The notes: a model not told the origin generated them from the sequence alone. A stretch of DNA of 64,000 nucleotides from Alphaproteobacteria bacterium (GCA_018969015.1 JAGWZE010000005.1:62001-126000), one strand, 5' to 3'; numbered from the stretch's first letter, positions 30,573 to 40,920 are shown. Translations and numbers: made by a program.

Positions 30573-31733
30573 ATGGTTTCGGTTTTGCAGGTCACGCCCG
30601 CGCTCGACGCTGGCGGCGTCGAACGCACCACGATCGAGGTGGCGGAAGCCGTCGCGCGCGCGGGCGGCCGCGCCGTCGTGGCCAGCCGCGGCGGGCGGCT
30701 CGAGTCCGAGCTCGGCGCCGTGGGCGGCGAACTGGTGCGCCTGCCCTTGGACGCGAAGAATCCGGTCACGATCTGGCGCAACGCCGGCGCGCTGGCGGAC
30801 GTCGCCGCGAAGCGGCAGGTGCAGATCATCCATGCGCGGTCGCGCGCGCCGGCATGGTCGGCGTATTGGGCGTCGCGTCGGTTGCGGCTGCCATTCGTGA
30901 CCACGTATCACGGCATCTACAACGCGCGTTCGGCGTTCAAACGCGTGTACAATGGCGTTATGGCGCGAGGCGACGTGGTGATCGCCAATTCCGAATACAC
31001 GAGCGCGCATCTGATCGCCGCGCACGGGACCAATCCCGCGCGCGTCGTCGTGATTCCGCGCGGCGTCGATCTCGCGCGGTTCGATCCCGCGGCGGTCGAT
31101 CCGGCGCGTCCGGCAGCGCTGCGCGAAGCTTGGTTCGGCGCCGAGAAGCCCGCCACGACGCCATCGCCGCTCACGGTGATCCTGCCGGCGCGGCTGACGG
31201 CATGGAAAGGCCAGGGCCTGCTGATCGAGGCGGCGGCGCGGGTGGCGGCTCGCCACCCCGGCCTCGCGCGCTATGTCTTGGCCGGCGATCCGCAGGGGCG
31301 GGAGGCCTATGTCGAGGGGCTGCGGCGGCAGATCAGCGCGTCGGGTCTCCAGGGGCAGGTCGTCATCGCCGGCCATGTCGCCGACATGCCGGCCGCGTTC
31401 GCGGCAAGCGACGTGGCGGTGTTCCCGTCAACGGACCCGGAAGCCTTCGGGCGCGGCGCCGTCGAGGCGCAGGCGATGGGGCTGCCGGTCCTGGTCGCCG
31501 CCCATGGCGGGCTGACCGAAACGGTCGTGGACGGGCAAACGGGGTTTCACGTGACGCCGGGCGACACCGCGGCCTGGGCCGAGGCGCTGGAGCGGATCTT
31601 GCTTCTGCCCGCTCAAGCGCGCGCCGGGCTGGGTGGTGCGGGGCAGGCGCGCGCACGGGCGCTCTACAGCAAGACGGCGCTGCAAACGGCGACGCTGGCG
31701 GTGTACGACAGGGTCTTGAGGGAACGAGGATGA
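30573..31733 (+). CDS. GT4-family glycosyltransferase
   Basis: A 386-residue retaining glycosyltransferase with two Rossmann-like halves. The N-terminal loop PALDAGGVERTTIEVA and the C-terminal donor-site AWKGQGLLIEAAAR and EAFGRGAVEAQAMGLPVLV (the E-x7-E motif) are typical of GT4. No membrane helix. The stop overlaps the ATG of a GT9 gene, so the two probably act in one pathway of envelope polysaccharide or lipopolysaccharide assembly. The acceptor is unknown. Confidence 0.9.
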   Translation: MVSVLQVTPALDAGGVERTTIEVAEAVARAGGRAVVASRGGRLESELGAVGGELVRLPLDAKNPVTIWRNAGALADVAAKRQVQIIHARSRAPAWSAYWASRRLRLPFVTTYHGIYNARSAFKRVYNGVMARGDVVIANSEYTSAHLIAAHGTNPARVVVIPRGVDLARFDPAAVDPARPAALREAWFGAEKPATTPSPLTVILPARLTAWKGQGLLIEAAARVAARHPGLARYVLAGDPQGREAYVEGLRRQISASGLQGQVVIAGHVADMPAAFAASDVAVFPSTDPEAFGRGAVEAQAMGLPVLVAAHGGLTETVVDGQTGFHVTPGDTAAWAEALERILLLPAQARAGLGGAGQARARALYSKTALQTATLAVYDRVLRERG

Positions 31734-32773
31734 ACAGCAAAGCCGCGCACGTTGCGGTCGCGGGACCCATGCCCGCGGACGCCCGCAAAGTGCTGGTGAT
31801 CAAGCTGGGCGCGCTGGGCGACTTCATCCAGGCGCTCGCCGCCGCGCGCGTGATCCGCGATTACCATGTCGGCGCGCGCATCACGCTGCTCACCACCGAG
31901 CCGTTCAAGGACTTCGCCCGCGCCTGTCCGTATTTCGACGTCGTCGAGAGCGACGGTCGCCCCCGCGATCCGCAGGACCTCGCCCGCCTGCTCGCGCGGA
32001 TCCGCGCCGCCCGCTACGACGCCGTCTACGACCTGCAAACCTCTGGCCGCACGAGCAATTATTACCTTGGCCTGCGGCCTTGGCCGCCGCGCTGGTCCGG
32101 CATCGCGCCGGGCTGCTCGCACCCCCACGCCAACCCCGCGCGCGAGACGATGCACACGCTCGATCGCCTGGCGGACCAGCTCCATGAGGCCGGTCTCGGC
32201 CCCCGCGACGGCTACCCGATCGGCCAGGCGCCGCTGCCGGACCTGTCCTGGATCCGGCTGGCGCTGCGCGATCCGCCGTCCCTGCAGCCGGCCTATTTCG
32301 GGATCAACGGGCCGTACGTGCTCATGATCCCGGGCGCGTCCGCCCATCGGCCGGAGAAGCGCTGGCCGCCCGAGCGTTATGGCGAACTGGCCCGCCGGAT
32401 CGCCGAGAAGGGGCTGACGCCCGTCGTGATCGGCGCCGCCGACGAGCGGGAGGCCGGGGCCATGGTCTCCAAGATGGAGCCGCGGGCACGAAACCTCGTC
32501 ACCCGGACGAACCTGTTCCAGATCGCGACGTTGGCCGCCCAGGCCCACGCCGCGGTCGGCAACGACACGGGCCCGATGCACATCGCGGCCGCCGCGGGCG
32601 CGCCCTGCGTCGTGCTGTTCTCGTCGGACTCGAACCCCGCGAAAGTCGCGCCCCGCGGCCGGTCGGCCGTGCTCGCGCTCACCGCCCCGTCGCTGGCCGA
32701 TCTGCCGGTGGATGACGTGGCGCGCGCCGTCTCCAACGTCGGCGGTCTCGACCCCAGCCCCCGCCAGCGCTGA
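31730..32773 (+). CDS. GT9-family (heptosyltransferase-like) glycosyltransferase
   Basis: A 347-residue protein of the GT9 family that includes LPS heptosyltransferases. The opening VLVIKLGALGDFIQALAA, the MIPGASAHRPEKRWPPERY stretch and AVGNDTGPMHIAAAAGAPC are diagnostic. ATG overlaps the GT4 stop (ATGA). With the GT4 enzyme it likely builds part of the LPS core, but the sugars cannot be told from sequence. Confidence 0.9.
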   Translation: MNSKAAHVAVAGPMPADARKVLVIKLGALGDFIQALAAARVIRDYHVGARITLLTTEPFKDFARACPYFDVVESDGRPRDPQDLARLLARIRAARYDAVYDLQTSGRTSNYYLGLRPWPPRWSGIAPGCSHPHANPARETMHTLDRLADQLHEAGLGPRDGYPIGQAPLPDLSWIRLALRDPPSLQPAYFGINGPYVLMIPGASAHRPEKRWPPERYGELARRIAEKGLTPVVIGAADEREAGAMVSKMEPRARNLVTRTNLFQIATLAAQAHAAVGNDTGPMHIAAAAGAPCVVLFSSDSNPAKVAPRGRSAVLALTAPSLADLPVDDVARAVSNVGGLDPSPRQR

Positions 32774-32880
32774 TGGCGCCGCGGCCCGAAATGTTGTAAA
32801 CGAAGCATCGGACCGGGACGGGGCGGATCGCCGCCTGCGCCCGCGTTCGTGTCAGGATCAACAGAAATGGGAGAGTCAGC

Positions 32881-33426
32881 ATAGTCCGCCGACCAATGGC
32901 CGCGCCGCCGCCCGTCAAGGATGGGCCGCGCGTCAACGAGGAGATCCGAGCTTTTCGCGTGCTTCTGATCGACGAAGCCGGGGAGAAACAGGGTGAGATG
33001 CCGCTGAGTGCGGCGCTCGAGGCCGCCGTCGAGGCGGGCCTGGACCTTGTGGAAGTGGCCGCCCAGGCCAACCCGCCGGTCGTAAAGATCATGGACTACG
33101 GCAAATTCCGCTTCCAGGAGCAGAAGAAGAAGGCCGAAGCCCGCAAGAATGCGAAAGCCGTCGAAATCAAAGAAATCAAGGTTCGCCCCGGCATCGACGA
33201 CCACGACTATGGCGTCAAGGTCCGGGCGATGCACCGCTTCTTCGAAGAAGGCGACAAGGTGAAGGTCACCTTGCGCTTTAAGGGCCGCGAGATCGCCTAC
33301 CAGCATCTCGGCATCGAACTGCTCAACCGCATCCGCGGCGAGTTCGAGCCGATCGCGAAGGTGGAGCAGGAGCCCCGGTTCGAAGGCAAGCAGGTGATCA
33401 TGGTCATGGCCCCGCGGGCCTCATGA
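32881..33426 (+). CDS. infC: translation initiation factor IF-3, probable ATA start
   Basis: A 181-residue factor that binds the 30S subunit and checks start-codon choice. The N-terminal domain holds [10 protein letters not shown] and [23 protein letters not shown], the linker [11 protein letters not shown], and the C-terminal domain [13 protein letters not shown] and [16 protein letters not shown]. The first ATG is 32896, but a GGGAGAG at 32869-32875 is spaced correctly for an ATA codon at 32881, and the extra residues (start-V-R-R-P) match the RRP motif I recall at the N-terminus of alphaproteobacterial IF-3. Near-cognate starts are how infC autoregulates in other bacteria. If this is wrong the gene starts at 32896 (176 residues). 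rpmI is not adjacent. Confidence 0.9.
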   Translation: MVRRPMAAPPPVKDGPRVNEEIRAFRVLLIDEAGEKQGEMPLSAALEAAVEAGLDLVEVAAQANPPVVKIMDYGKFRFQEQKKKAEARKNAKAVEIKEIKVRPGIDDHDYGVKVRAMHRFFEEGDKVKVTLRFKGREIAYQHLGIELLNRIRGEFEPIAKVEQEPRFEGKQVIMVMAPRAS

Positions 33427-33478
33427 CCGCTCGTTTCTCCTGACTGAGAAATTCGGTCGGCGCCGCTGGCGCTCGCGC

Positions 33479-33506
33479 GGGGACGGCCATGGCCGTCCCC
33501 GTTTTC
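33479..33506 (+). terminator. Rho-independent terminator after infC
   Basis: A GGGGACGGC / GCCGTCCCC stem with a CATG loop (33479-33500) is followed by gttttcg. It lies 53 bases after the infC stop, between convergent genes. Confidence 0.75.
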
Positions 33507-33514
33507 GTTCGCGG

Positions 33515-33961
33515 TCAGGTGCCGTAGCCGCCGTCGACGAAGGCGTAGAGGTCGCGCCGCTTGCGGCGGATGGTGGCGGCCTGCAGGCGGAAGGTGAGCG
33601 CGAGCAGCGCCGCCGAGACGGCCGCCATCCCGTAATTGATCCAGCGGATCGCTTCCGGGTGGGCGGCGAGCACGGCCCGCGCCTTCGCCTGCGCCTTGGG
33701 CGCGGCGGCGCTGGCGGCCGAAACGGCGTTGGCGCGCAGGTCGTACTGGATCTCGGCGGGGATGATGCTGGGCAGCGGGATGGCGTCGACCGTCGGGGCC
33801 GGGATGATCCCGAGCTCCACGAGGCCCACCCGGCCGAACGGCGGCAGGCGATCCGGCGCGGTCAGGCTGTGGGCGGTGAAGGCCACGAACAGGAGCCCCG
33901 CGATCCCGATCGCCAGCCGGGATCCGAAAAAGGTCGCGAGCGCGGTACGAAGGGCGGCCAT
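33515..33961 (-). CDS. hypothetical two-helix membrane protein
   Basis: A 148-residue protein I do not recognise. One hydrophobic helix lies near residues 16-32 and another near 108-126 (WINYGMAAVSAALLALTF), separated by a roughly 75-residue region containing PAPTVDAIPLPSIIPAE and an Ala/Lys-rich stretch. The C-terminus is basic (IRRKRRDLYAF), predicting that both ends face the cytoplasm. No motif suggests a function. It is convergent with infC. Confidence 0.6.
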   Translation of the reverse strand: MAALRTALATFFGSRLAIGIAGLLFVAFTAHSLTAPDRLPPFGRVGLVELGIIPAPTVDAIPLPSIIPAEIQYDLRANAVSAASAAAPKAQAKARAVLAAHPEAIRWINYGMAAVSAALLALTFRLQAATIRRKRRDLYAFVDGGYGT

Positions 33962-34136
33962 GCAGGTTCTCCGCCTCCAATCCTAGCCGAAAGCCGGCCG
34001 GGTCGCGAGTCGGCCGGCGGCCCGCCTTGCCCCTGGGTCACGGCGATTTGTGTCCAAAACGTGGACGCTGATAAAGTCTCGTTTACGCGTTGAGGCCTAT
34101 TCCAATCTCGATTGTATCGAGTGCGGGCTAGACGCG

Positions 34137-35846
34137 ATGAAGAACCTGAAACTGAAGTCCCTGCTGGTGGTCCTTGGCGGCGCCATTTGCGCGTCTCTGG
34201 CCACGTCCGTCGGCGTCGGCATGTACGCCAACAACCAGCTCAAGATCGGCAGCGACCTCTACAAGGACATCGTCCGCGGCAAGGATCTCGTCGCCGACGT
34301 CCTGCCGCCCCCCGCCTATCTGGTGGAGGCCTACCTCGTCGCCACGCACGTCGCGCTCGACAACGCCGACCTCGAAGAAGAGAAGGCCGAGTTCAAGCGC
34401 CTCAAGGCCGACTATCTGACGCGCGTCGATTTCTGGACCGAGCAGAAGGATCTGCCGCCGGAACTCTACACGATGATCACCGCCACCTCGCATCGCGAGG
34501 CGATGCGCTTCTGGGAGATCGTCGACACCAAGCTGATCCCCGCCGCCGACGCGAACGATCCCGCCGCGGTCACCCGCGCCTATGAGGAAGTCTCCGAGGC
34601 GTACAAGAACCACCGCAAGGCCGTCGACCGGATCGTCGAACTGGCGAACGCGGAAAACGCCCGCCTCGAAAAGGAGGCCGGCTCGACCGACACGCTCATG
34701 ACGGCGATCGTCGCGTTCGGCTCGCTCGCCGCCCTGTTGGCGACGCTGGGCGGCCTTTTGTTGATCTCGCGCCGCATGGTGCGTCCGATCGTCGACACCA
34801 CCGGCGTGATGGACAAGCTGGCCGCCGGCGACACGAACGTCACCATCGACGGCGCCGACCGCCAGGACGAAATCGGCGACATGGCGCGCGCGATCGCGGT
34901 GTTCCGCGACAACCAGATCGCCCGCATCGCGCTGGAGGCCGAGGCCGCCCAGAAGATGGAGAAGGAGCGTCAGCGTCAGGCCCATCTGGAGCGCCTGATT
35001 GCCGAGTTCCGCGTGACCGTGACGCGCTTCTTCGAAGGCGCGCTGGCCGAAGTCGCCAGCAACAAGCGCACGGCCGAAGCGCTCGGCATGACCGCGCACG
35101 AAGCCGAAACGCGCACTACGTCCGCCGCGCGCGCCTCCGCGAACGCCTCAGGCGAAGTGCAGACGGTCGCGGCCGCGGCCGAAGAGCTCGCCGCCTCGAT
35201 CCGCGAGATCGCCGAACAGTCCGAACGCACGCGCATCCAGGCGCAGAAGAGCCGCGAAGTGTCCGATCGCGGGGAGGCCGAAATGCAGTCGCTCGGGGAA
35301 CAGGCCAAGAAGATCTCGGCGGTCGTCGAGATGATCCAGTCGATCGCGAACCAGACCAACCTGCTCGCGCTCAACGCCACGATCGAAGCCGCCCGCGCCG
35401 GCGAGGCGGGCCGCGGCTTCGCGGTCGTCGCCGCGGAAGTGAAGTCGCTCGCCGAGCAGACGGCCAACTCCACGCGCGAGATCGAGATGATCGTCGCCGC
35501 GATGCAGTCGTCGGTGTCGGGGGCCGGCCAGGCCTTCCGCGACGCGCTTTCCGCCATGGGCGAGATCGATCAGCTCGTCGCCGGCATGGCGAGCGCGGTC
35601 ACCGAGCAAGAGGCGGCCACGGGGGAGATCTCCCACGCCATCGCCCGCGCCTCGGAAAGCGCCAGCGTCAGCTCGCAGGACATTTCCGAACTGGCCCGGG
35701 TCGCCGAGATGACGACCGCCTCGGCCGACGACGTCCAGAAGGCCTCCGACAGCCTCGTCACCACCACCGACGCCCTGCGCCGGACGGTCGAGACCTTCCT
35801 GAACGAGGTCAACCAGACCACCAACGGCGCCCGTACCGCCGCCTGA
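34137..35846 (+). CDS. methyl-accepting chemotaxis protein
   Basis: A 569-residue chemoreceptor. Membrane helix 1 spans about residues 8-29, a helical periplasmic sensor covers 30-190 with [18 protein letters not shown], helix 2 spans about 193-215, then HAMP, then a long signalling coiled coil. The kinase-binding hairpin tip is present: [21 protein letters not shown]. No CheR-binding pentapeptide ends the protein (it ends NGARTAA). Start ATG 34137; an upstream GTCCA-N5-TGGAC inverted repeat at 34052-34066 could be an operator. It separates infC from rpmI. No che genes are adjacent. Confidence 0.93.
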   Translation: MKNLKLKSLLVVLGGAICASLATSVGVGMYANNQLKIGSDLYKDIVRGKDLVADVLPPPAYLVEAYLVATHVALDNADLEEEKAEFKRLKADYLTRVDFWTEQKDLPPELYTMITATSHREAMRFWEIVDTKLIPAADANDPAAVTRAYEEVSEAYKNHRKAVDRIVELANAENARLEKEAGSTDTLMTAIVAFGSLAALLATLGGLLLISRRMVRPIVDTTGVMDKLAAGDTNVTIDGADRQDEIGDMARAIAVFRDNQIARIALEAEAAQKMEKERQRQAHLERLIAEFRVTVTRFFEGALAEVASNKRTAEALGMTAHEAETRTTSAARASANASGEVQTVAAAAEELAASIREIAEQSERTRIQAQKSREVSDRGEAEMQSLGEQAKKISAVVEMIQSIANQTNLLALNATIEAARAGEAGRGFAVVAAEVKSLAEQTANSTREIEMIVAAMQSSVSGAGQAFRDALSAMGEIDQLVAGMASAVTEQEAATGEISHAIARASESASVSSQDISELARVAEMTTASADDVQKASDSLVTTTDALRRTVETFLNEVNQTTNGARTAA

Positions 35847-35886
35847 GGGCGGTCGGTCGGCACGGCGACCGGAGCGAACAGGGTGG

Positions 35887-35908
35887 CGGGCGGCCTCCGG
35901 GCCGCCCG
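35887..35908 (+). terminator. hairpin after the chemoreceptor gene
   Basis: A 9-bp GC-only stem cgggcggcc / ggccgcccg with a 4-base loop lies about 40 bases after the stop codon. There is no proper T-tract, so terminator function is uncertain. Confidence 0.45.
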
Positions 35909-36053
35909 TCGCCGTTTCCGGAGCCCTTGCCCGGCAGGCCCGCCCATGGTACTCGCGCCCCCTTCACTGGGGCAGCCCGGCCAAAAGCCATGCCGTGGCC
36001 GCCCGTCATGCCGCCGGACACCCTTTCGGGCCCGTCCGGCCCAGGAGAGCGAA

Positions 36054-36263
36054 ATGGCCAAGCAAAAGCTCAAGACGAAGAGCGGCGTCAAAAAACGCTT
36101 CAAGATCACCGCCACGGGCAAGGTGAAGCACGGGGTCGCCGGCAAGCGCCACCGCCTCATCAGCCACAATGGCAAGTACAAGCGCCAGAACCGGGGAACG
36201 ACCGTTCTCGCGAAAGCCGACGGCGATCGCGTGAAACTCTGGACCCCCTACGGCCTCGACTGA
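36054..36263 (+). CDS. rpmI: 50S ribosomal protein L35
   Basis: A 69-residue, very basic ribosomal protein. KLKTKSGVKKRFKITATGK and KRHRLISHNGKYKRQNRG are the family pattern. A strong AGGAGAG sits six bases before the ATG. rplT follows 17 bases later in the usual rpmI-rplT-pheS order. infC, which precedes rpmI in most bacteria, is 2.6 kb upstream with two unrelated genes between, so this operon must have its own promoter. Confidence 0.96.
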   Translation: MAKQKLKTKSGVKKRFKITATGKVKHGVAGKRHRLISHNGKYKRQNRGTTVLAKADGDRVKLWTPYGLD

Positions 36264-36280
36264 TCACGGAGCGCTGACCC

Positions 36281-36637
36281 ATGGCTCGCGTCAAAGGGGG
36301 CGTCACCGCGCACGCCCGCCACAAGAAAATCATTGCCGAGGCCGCCGGTTACCGGGGCCGCCGCAAGAACACCTTCCGCACGGCCAACGCCGCCGTCGAG
36401 AAGGCCGGCATCTATGCCTATATCGGCCGCAAGCAGAAGAAGCGGAACTTCCGCGCTCTGTGGATCCAGCGGATCAATGCCGCCGTGCGCGAAGAAGGCA
36501 TGACCTATTCCCGATTTATCGACGGGCTCGTGAAAGCGGGCGTGTCGGTGGACCGCAAGGTCATGGCCGATCTCGCCATGAACGAGCCCGAAGCCTTCAA
36601 GGCGCTCGTGGGCAAGGCGAAGGCCGCACTGGCCTGA
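36281..36637 (+). CDS. rplT: 50S ribosomal protein L20
   Basis: A 118-residue ribosomal protein that nucleates 50S assembly. [17 protein letters not shown], then [13 protein letters not shown] and [19 protein letters not shown] are highly conserved. In other bacteria L20 represses its own operon by binding the mRNA; I see no clear binding structure here. pheS follows after 116 bases. Confidence 0.97.
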   Translation: MARVKGGVTAHARHKKIIAEAAGYRGRRKNTFRTANAAVEKAGIYAYIGRKQKKRNFRALWIQRINAAVREEGMTYSRFIDGLVKAGVSVDRKVMADLAMNEPEAFKALVGKAKAALA

Positions 36638-36753
36638 CAGGCAGACGCCTGACGACTTTGGCTTGAGGCGAGCGCCCAGCCCTGTAAACCCAGGGCCGGG
36701 GCCTCGCGCGTCCTTTGCGGCGGCCCCGGCGCGACATCCGAGGACCGCACCCG

Positions 36754-37869
36754 ATGGACGGAAAACCCCAATCTCCCGCGACCGCGGACGTGGAGGCGCT
36801 CGAACGCGACCTCCTCGCCCGCCTTGACGCCGCCGCCGATGAAGCGGCGATCGAGGCGCTGCGCGTGGAGGCGCTCGGCAAGCAAGGCTCGGTCTCCGCG
36901 CTGATGAAATCGCTCGGCGGCATGAGCCCAGCGGAGCGTCAGGTCATGGGCCCGCGGCTCAATGGCCTGAAGGACAAGCTCGGCGAGGCGATCGTGGCCA
37001 AGAAGGCGTCGCTGGCCGAAGCGGCGCTGGAGGCGCGCCTCGCGGCTGAGCGCGTGGACGTCACGCTGCCGCCGCAGCGCGTCCGCATCGGCGCGATCCA
37101 CCCGATCAGCGCGGTGATGGAGGAGGTCTCGGCGATCTTCGGCCAGATGGGCTTCGCGCTCGAGGAAGGCCCGGACATCGAGACCGACTTCCACAACTTC
37201 ACCGCGCTCAACTTCCCGCCGCGCCACCCCGCGCGCGACATGCACGACACGTTCTTCCTGCAGGCCGACGAGAAGGGCGAGCGCAAGGTGCTGCGCACGC
37301 ACACGAGCCCCGTGCAGGTGCGCACGATGCTCAAGCAGAAGCCGCCCATCCGCATGGTCTGCATGGGCCGCACGTTCCGCTGCGACAGCGACGCCACGCA
37401 CACGCCGATGTTCCACCAGATCGAAGGTCTCGTAATCGACGAGACGACGACGATGGCGGATCTCAAGGGCGTGCTGATGGCCTTCATCAAGGCCTATTTC
37501 GAGGTCGACAGCGTCGAGGTCCGCTTCCGCCCGCACCACTTCCCGTTCACCGAGCCCTCGGCGGAGATGGACGTCCGCTGCGATCGCTCCGTGCCCGGAC
37601 AATTGAAGATCGGCGAGGGCGACGACTGGCTCGAGATCCTGGGCTGCGGGATGGTGCATCCCAACGTGCTGCGCCACTGCGGCCTCGATCCGGAGCGCTA
37701 CCAGGGCTACGCCTTCGGCATGGGGATCGACCGCCTGGCGATGCTCAAATACGGCGCGCCGGACCTGCGCGACTTCTTCGGCTCGGACGTGCGCTGGCTG
37801 CAGCACTACGGATTCAGCCCGTATCTCCTGCCGGGCCTCGCGGCCGGCCTTTCGGGGGGGATCGGCTAA
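36754..37869 (+). CDS. pheS: phenylalanyl-tRNA synthetase alpha subunit
   Basis: A 371-residue catalytic subunit of the class II enzyme. An N-terminal coiled coil (residues about 10-90) precedes the catalytic core with [43 protein letters not shown], the class II motif 2 [21 protein letters not shown], and motif 3 [21 protein letters not shown] lies nine bases before the ATG. A small membrane protein gene starts three bases after its stop and separates it from pheT. Confidence 0.96.
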   Translation: MDGKPQSPATADVEALERDLLARLDAAADEAAIEALRVEALGKQGSVSALMKSLGGMSPAERQVMGPRLNGLKDKLGEAIVAKKASLAEAALEARLAAERVDVTLPPQRVRIGAIHPISAVMEEVSAIFGQMGFALEEGPDIETDFHNFTALNFPPRHPARDMHDTFFLQADEKGERKVLRTHTSPVQVRTMLKQKPPIRMVCMGRTFRCDSDATHTPMFHQIEGLVIDETTTMADLKGVLMAFIKAYFEVDSVEVRFRPHHFPFTEPSAEMDVRCDRSVPGQLKIGEGDDWLEILGCGMVHPNVLRHCGLDPERYQGYAFGMGIDRLAMLKYGAPDLRDFFGSDVRWLQHYGFSPYLLPGLAAGLSGGIG

Positions 37870-37872
37870 GCC

Positions 37873-38361
37873 ATGCCGATCGACATCTCCTCCCAGGTCA
37901 TCACCGGCCTCCTCGGCACGATCGTCGGCGTGGTGCTGGCGGGCGCGCTCTCGTGGTCACGCTCGCGCAGCGAGCGGCGGCTGAACCTCACGCTGTCGCT
38001 CTACGCCGAGTTCCACGCGCCGGCCTTCAACCACATCCGCATCCAGGCCTACGAAGCGCTCGAAAAGAGCGGCGCCGGCGTGCCTGCGACCTACGCGGCG
38101 GTCACGACGGACGAGAAGGTCGCGATCAGCGCCGTCGTGCATTTCTTCGAGAAGCTCGCGCTTCTCACCGAAACGCGCGCCGTGAACCCCGCACTGCTGA
38201 AGCGCTTCTTCGGGCAGTACGCGCACTTCTGGCGGCCGCTGCTGTGCGACGCGCCGGGCGTGGACGATCCCGAGTGGCGCCAGACGCTGCACGCCATCCA
38301 GCGCCTGTTCGCCCGGCTCGATGCGCTCCCGAAGAAAGACCCGAAGAACCCGCGGCCATGA
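37873..38361 (+). CDS. small membrane protein between pheS and pheT
   Basis: A 162-residue protein. One N-terminal helix (residues 8-29, VITGLLGTIVGVVLAGALSW) is followed by a positively charged stretch (SRSRSERR) and a cytoplasmic all-helical domain with ISAVVHFFEKLALLTETRAV and LLKRFFGQYAHFWRPL. The layout resembles DUF4760-type proteins, a weak match by eye. It begins three bases after pheS and its stop is followed by repeat D and pheT, so it is probably co-transcribed. No function can be assigned. Confidence 0.65.
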   Translation: MPIDISSQVITGLLGTIVGVVLAGALSWSRSRSERRLNLTLSLYAEFHAPAFNHIRIQAYEALEKSGAGVPATYAAVTTDEKVAISAVVHFFEKLALLTETRAVNPALLKRFFGQYAHFWRPLLCDAPGVDDPEWRQTLHAIQRLFARLDALPKKDPKNPRP

Positions 38362-38382
38362 TCGCCTTGCGCGCAGTCGCAT

Positions 38383-38492
38383 CTTCCCCCGCCTGCGGGG
38401 GAAGTGGCCCGGAGGGCCGATGGGGGGCTTCGACGCTGCCCACGACGCCCCCCTCAGGCGCTGCGCGCCAGCTCCCCCGCAGGCGGGGGAGC
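38383..38492. repeat. family D paired hairpins before pheT
   Basis: Two near-identical 10-bp palindromes, cttcccccgc-ct-gcgggggaag (38383-38404) and gctcccccgc-ag-gcgggggagc (38471-38492), flank 66 bases, making a larger inverted repeat. It ends 25 bases before the pheT ATG, so it sits within the operon rather than at its end. Confidence 0.75.
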
Positions 38493-38517
38493 ATGGACCT
38501 CCGATAGGAACCCACCC

Positions 38518-40902
38518 ATGAAGTTCACACTCTCCTGGCTCAAAGAGCACCTCGAGACGACCGCCTCGGTGCAAGAGATCGTCGACGCCATGACGATGGC
38601 GGGGCTCGAGGTGGAGCACGTCGAGAACCCGGCGGAAAAGCTCGCCGCCTTCACGGTTGCGCGGATCGTCTCGGCGGCGCGCCATCCGAACGCGGACAAG
38701 CTCCAGGTCTGCCAGGTCGAGACGAAGGATGGCCTCAAGGAGATCGTGTGCGGCGCGCCGAACGCCCGCGCCGGCCTCGTCACGGCCTACGCGCCGATCG
38801 GCGCCTATGTGCCGGGCCTCGACGTGACGCTCGAAGCGCGCCCCGTGCGCGGCGTCGTGTCGAACGGCATGCTGTGCTCCGGCGCCGAGCTCGAAGTCAC
38901 CGCGGACGCTGATGGCATCCTCGAACTCGATCCGTCCGCGCCGGTGGGCGCGCCCGTCGCGTCGGTGCTCGGCGTTGATGACGCGGTGATCGATTTCGAG
39001 GTCACGCCCAATCGCCCCGATTGGCTCGGCGTGGAAGGCATCGCGCGCGATCTCGCGGCGGCCGGCGTCGGCACGTTCAAGCCGCGCCCGGCGGTGACGA
39101 TCAAGGGCGCGTTCGAAAGCCCCCTCAAGGTCGCGACGGACGACGCCTCCGCGTGCCCCGTGTTCGCGGCGCGCCTCATCCGCGGCGTGAAGAATGGCCC
39201 GTCGCCGGAATGGCTGCAGCGGCGCCTGCGCGCCATCGGCCTGCGCCCGCGCAACATCCTCGTCGACGTCACGAACTATTTCTGCTTCGACCGCGCCCGG
39301 CCGCTGCACGTCTACGACGCCGCGAAGGTTTCCGGCGTGGTGCGCGCGCGCCTCGGTGCGCCGGGCGAGACGCTGAAGGCGCTCGACGGCAAGACCTACG
39401 AGATCGGCGCCGAGATGTGCGTGATCGCGGACGATCGCGGCGTGCTCGGGCTCGGCGGCGTGATGGGGGGCGAGAGCTCCGGCTCCTCCGAAGAGACGAC
39501 CGACGTCCTGCTCGAAAGCGCCTATTTCGATCCGCTGCGCACGTTCCAGACCGGCCGCGCGACGGGCATCCAGAGCGACGCGAAGTACCGTTTCGAGCGC
39601 GGCGTCGATACCGGCGCGGTGATCTCCGGCCTCGATGCGGCCACGCAGATGATCCTCGATCTCTGCGGCGGCGAAGCCTCGGCGCTGATCCTTGCCGGCG
39701 AGGTTCCCGCGCCGCCGAAGGCCGTGACGTTCGATCCCGCGCGGGTGAAGGCGCTCGCCGGAATCGACGTGCCGGGCGCCGAGAGCAAGCGCATCCTCGA
39801 AGCGCTCGGCTTTGCCGTGTCGGGCAAGGGCGCGCCCTGGACGGTGACGCCGCCCTCGTGGCGCCGCGACGTGGAAGGCGCGGCCGATCTCGTCGAGGAG
39901 GTCGCGCGCATCCACGGCTTCGACAAGCTCCCCGCCGCAGAGCCGCCACGCGCCGCCGGCCTGCGCGCGCCGCCCGCGGGCGCCGGGGAAAGCCGGCTGC
40001 GTCTGGCGCGCCGCGCGCTGGCGTCCGCCGGCTATCTCGAAGCCGTAACGTGGAGCTTCTGCGATCGCGCGGCCGCGCAGCTGTTCGGCGGCGGCGCGGA
40101 CCAGCTCCTGCTCGCCAATCCGATCGCGGCGGACCTCGATTGCATGCGGCCCTCCGCAATCCCGAACCTCGCGCGCGCCGCGCAGCGCAATCTCGATCGC
40201 GGCCACGGCGACGTGCGCCTGTTCGAGGCCGGGCCCGTCTATCGCTCCGACGCCGACACGGGGCAGGAGCGCGTGGTGGCGGGCGTGCTGCAGCCGCGGC
40301 CGAAGCGCCACTGGCAGGGCGCCCCCGAAACGGACCTCTTCGCCGCCAAGCGCGATCTCTTGCTGGCGCTCGATGTGATGGGCGCGCCGGTGGCGTCACT
40401 GCAGCAGGGGCCGGCGCCGCACGCGTGGTTGCATCCGGGCCGCTCGGGCGTCGTGAAGCTCGGGAACAAGGCGATCGGCTGGTTCGGCGAACTGCATCCG
40501 CGCGCGCTTGCTGCGCTCGGCGTCGATGGCCCGGTCTACGCGTTCGAGGCGATGGTGGACGCCATCCCGGCGCCGCGCGCCAAGCCCACGCGCGCCCGCC
40601 CGCCGCTGGAGCGCGCCGCGTTCATGCCCGTCTCGCGGGATTTCGCCTTCGTCACCGACGAGAAGGTCGCGGCCGCTGATCTCGTGCGCGCGGCGTACGG
40701 CGCCGAGAAGGCGCTGATCGTCGACGTGGCGCTGTTCGACGTCTATCGCGGCGCGGGCGTGCCCGAGGGCAAGAAATCTCTCGCCGTCGAAGTCACGCTG
40801 CAGCCGAAGGACAAGACCCTCACCGACGCCGAGATCGACGCCGTGGCGGCCAAGATCGTCGCGGCCGTCGGCAAGGCCACCGGCGGCGTCCTGCGCGGGT
40901 AG
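38518..40902 (+). CDS. pheT: phenylalanyl-tRNA synthetase beta subunit
   Basis: A 794-residue subunit. The N-terminal [19 protein letters not shown] is followed by the EMAP-like tRNA-binding domain (about residues 40-150, with [12 protein letters not shown]), the B3/B4 editing domain (about 210-390, with [18 protein letters not shown] and [14 protein letters not shown]), B5 ([25 protein letters not shown]), a catalytic-like domain, and the C-terminal anticodon-binding FDX domain ([16 protein letters not shown]). It acts with PheS as an alpha2-beta2 enzyme. The gene is separated from pheS by a small membrane protein gene and repeat D. Confidence 0.97.
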   Translation: MKFTLSWLKEHLETTASVQEIVDAMTMAGLEVEHVENPAEKLAAFTVARIVSAARHPNADKLQVCQVETKDGLKEIVCGAPNARAGLVTAYAPIGAYVPGLDVTLEARPVRGVVSNGMLCSGAELEVTADADGILELDPSAPVGAPVASVLGVDDAVIDFEVTPNRPDWLGVEGIARDLAAAGVGTFKPRPAVTIKGAFESPLKVATDDASACPVFAARLIRGVKNGPSPEWLQRRLRAIGLRPRNILVDVTNYFCFDRARPLHVYDAAKVSGVVRARLGAPGETLKALDGKTYEIGAEMCVIADDRGVLGLGGVMGGESSGSSEETTDVLLESAYFDPLRTFQTGRATGIQSDAKYRFERGVDTGAVISGLDAATQMILDLCGGEASALILAGEVPAPPKAVTFDPARVKALAGIDVPGAESKRILEALGFAVSGKGAPWTVTPPSWRRDVEGAADLVEEVARIHGFDKLPAAEPPRAAGLRAPPAGAGESRLRLARRALASAGYLEAVTWSFCDRAAAQLFGGGADQLLLANPIAADLDCMRPSAIPNLARAAQRNLDRGHGDVRLFEAGPVYRSDADTGQERVVAGVLQPRPKRHWQGAPETDLFAAKRDLLLALDVMGAPVASLQQGPAPHAWLHPGRSGVVKLGNKAIGWFGELHPRALAALGVDGPVYAFEAMVDAIPAPRAKPTRARPPLERAAFMPVSRDFAFVTDEKVAAADLVRAAYGAEKALIVDVALFDVYRGAGVPEGKKSLAVEVTLQPKDKTLTDAEIDAVAAKIVAAVGKATGGVLRG

Positions 40903-40920
40903 TCGAGAGGCGCGGCGGTT

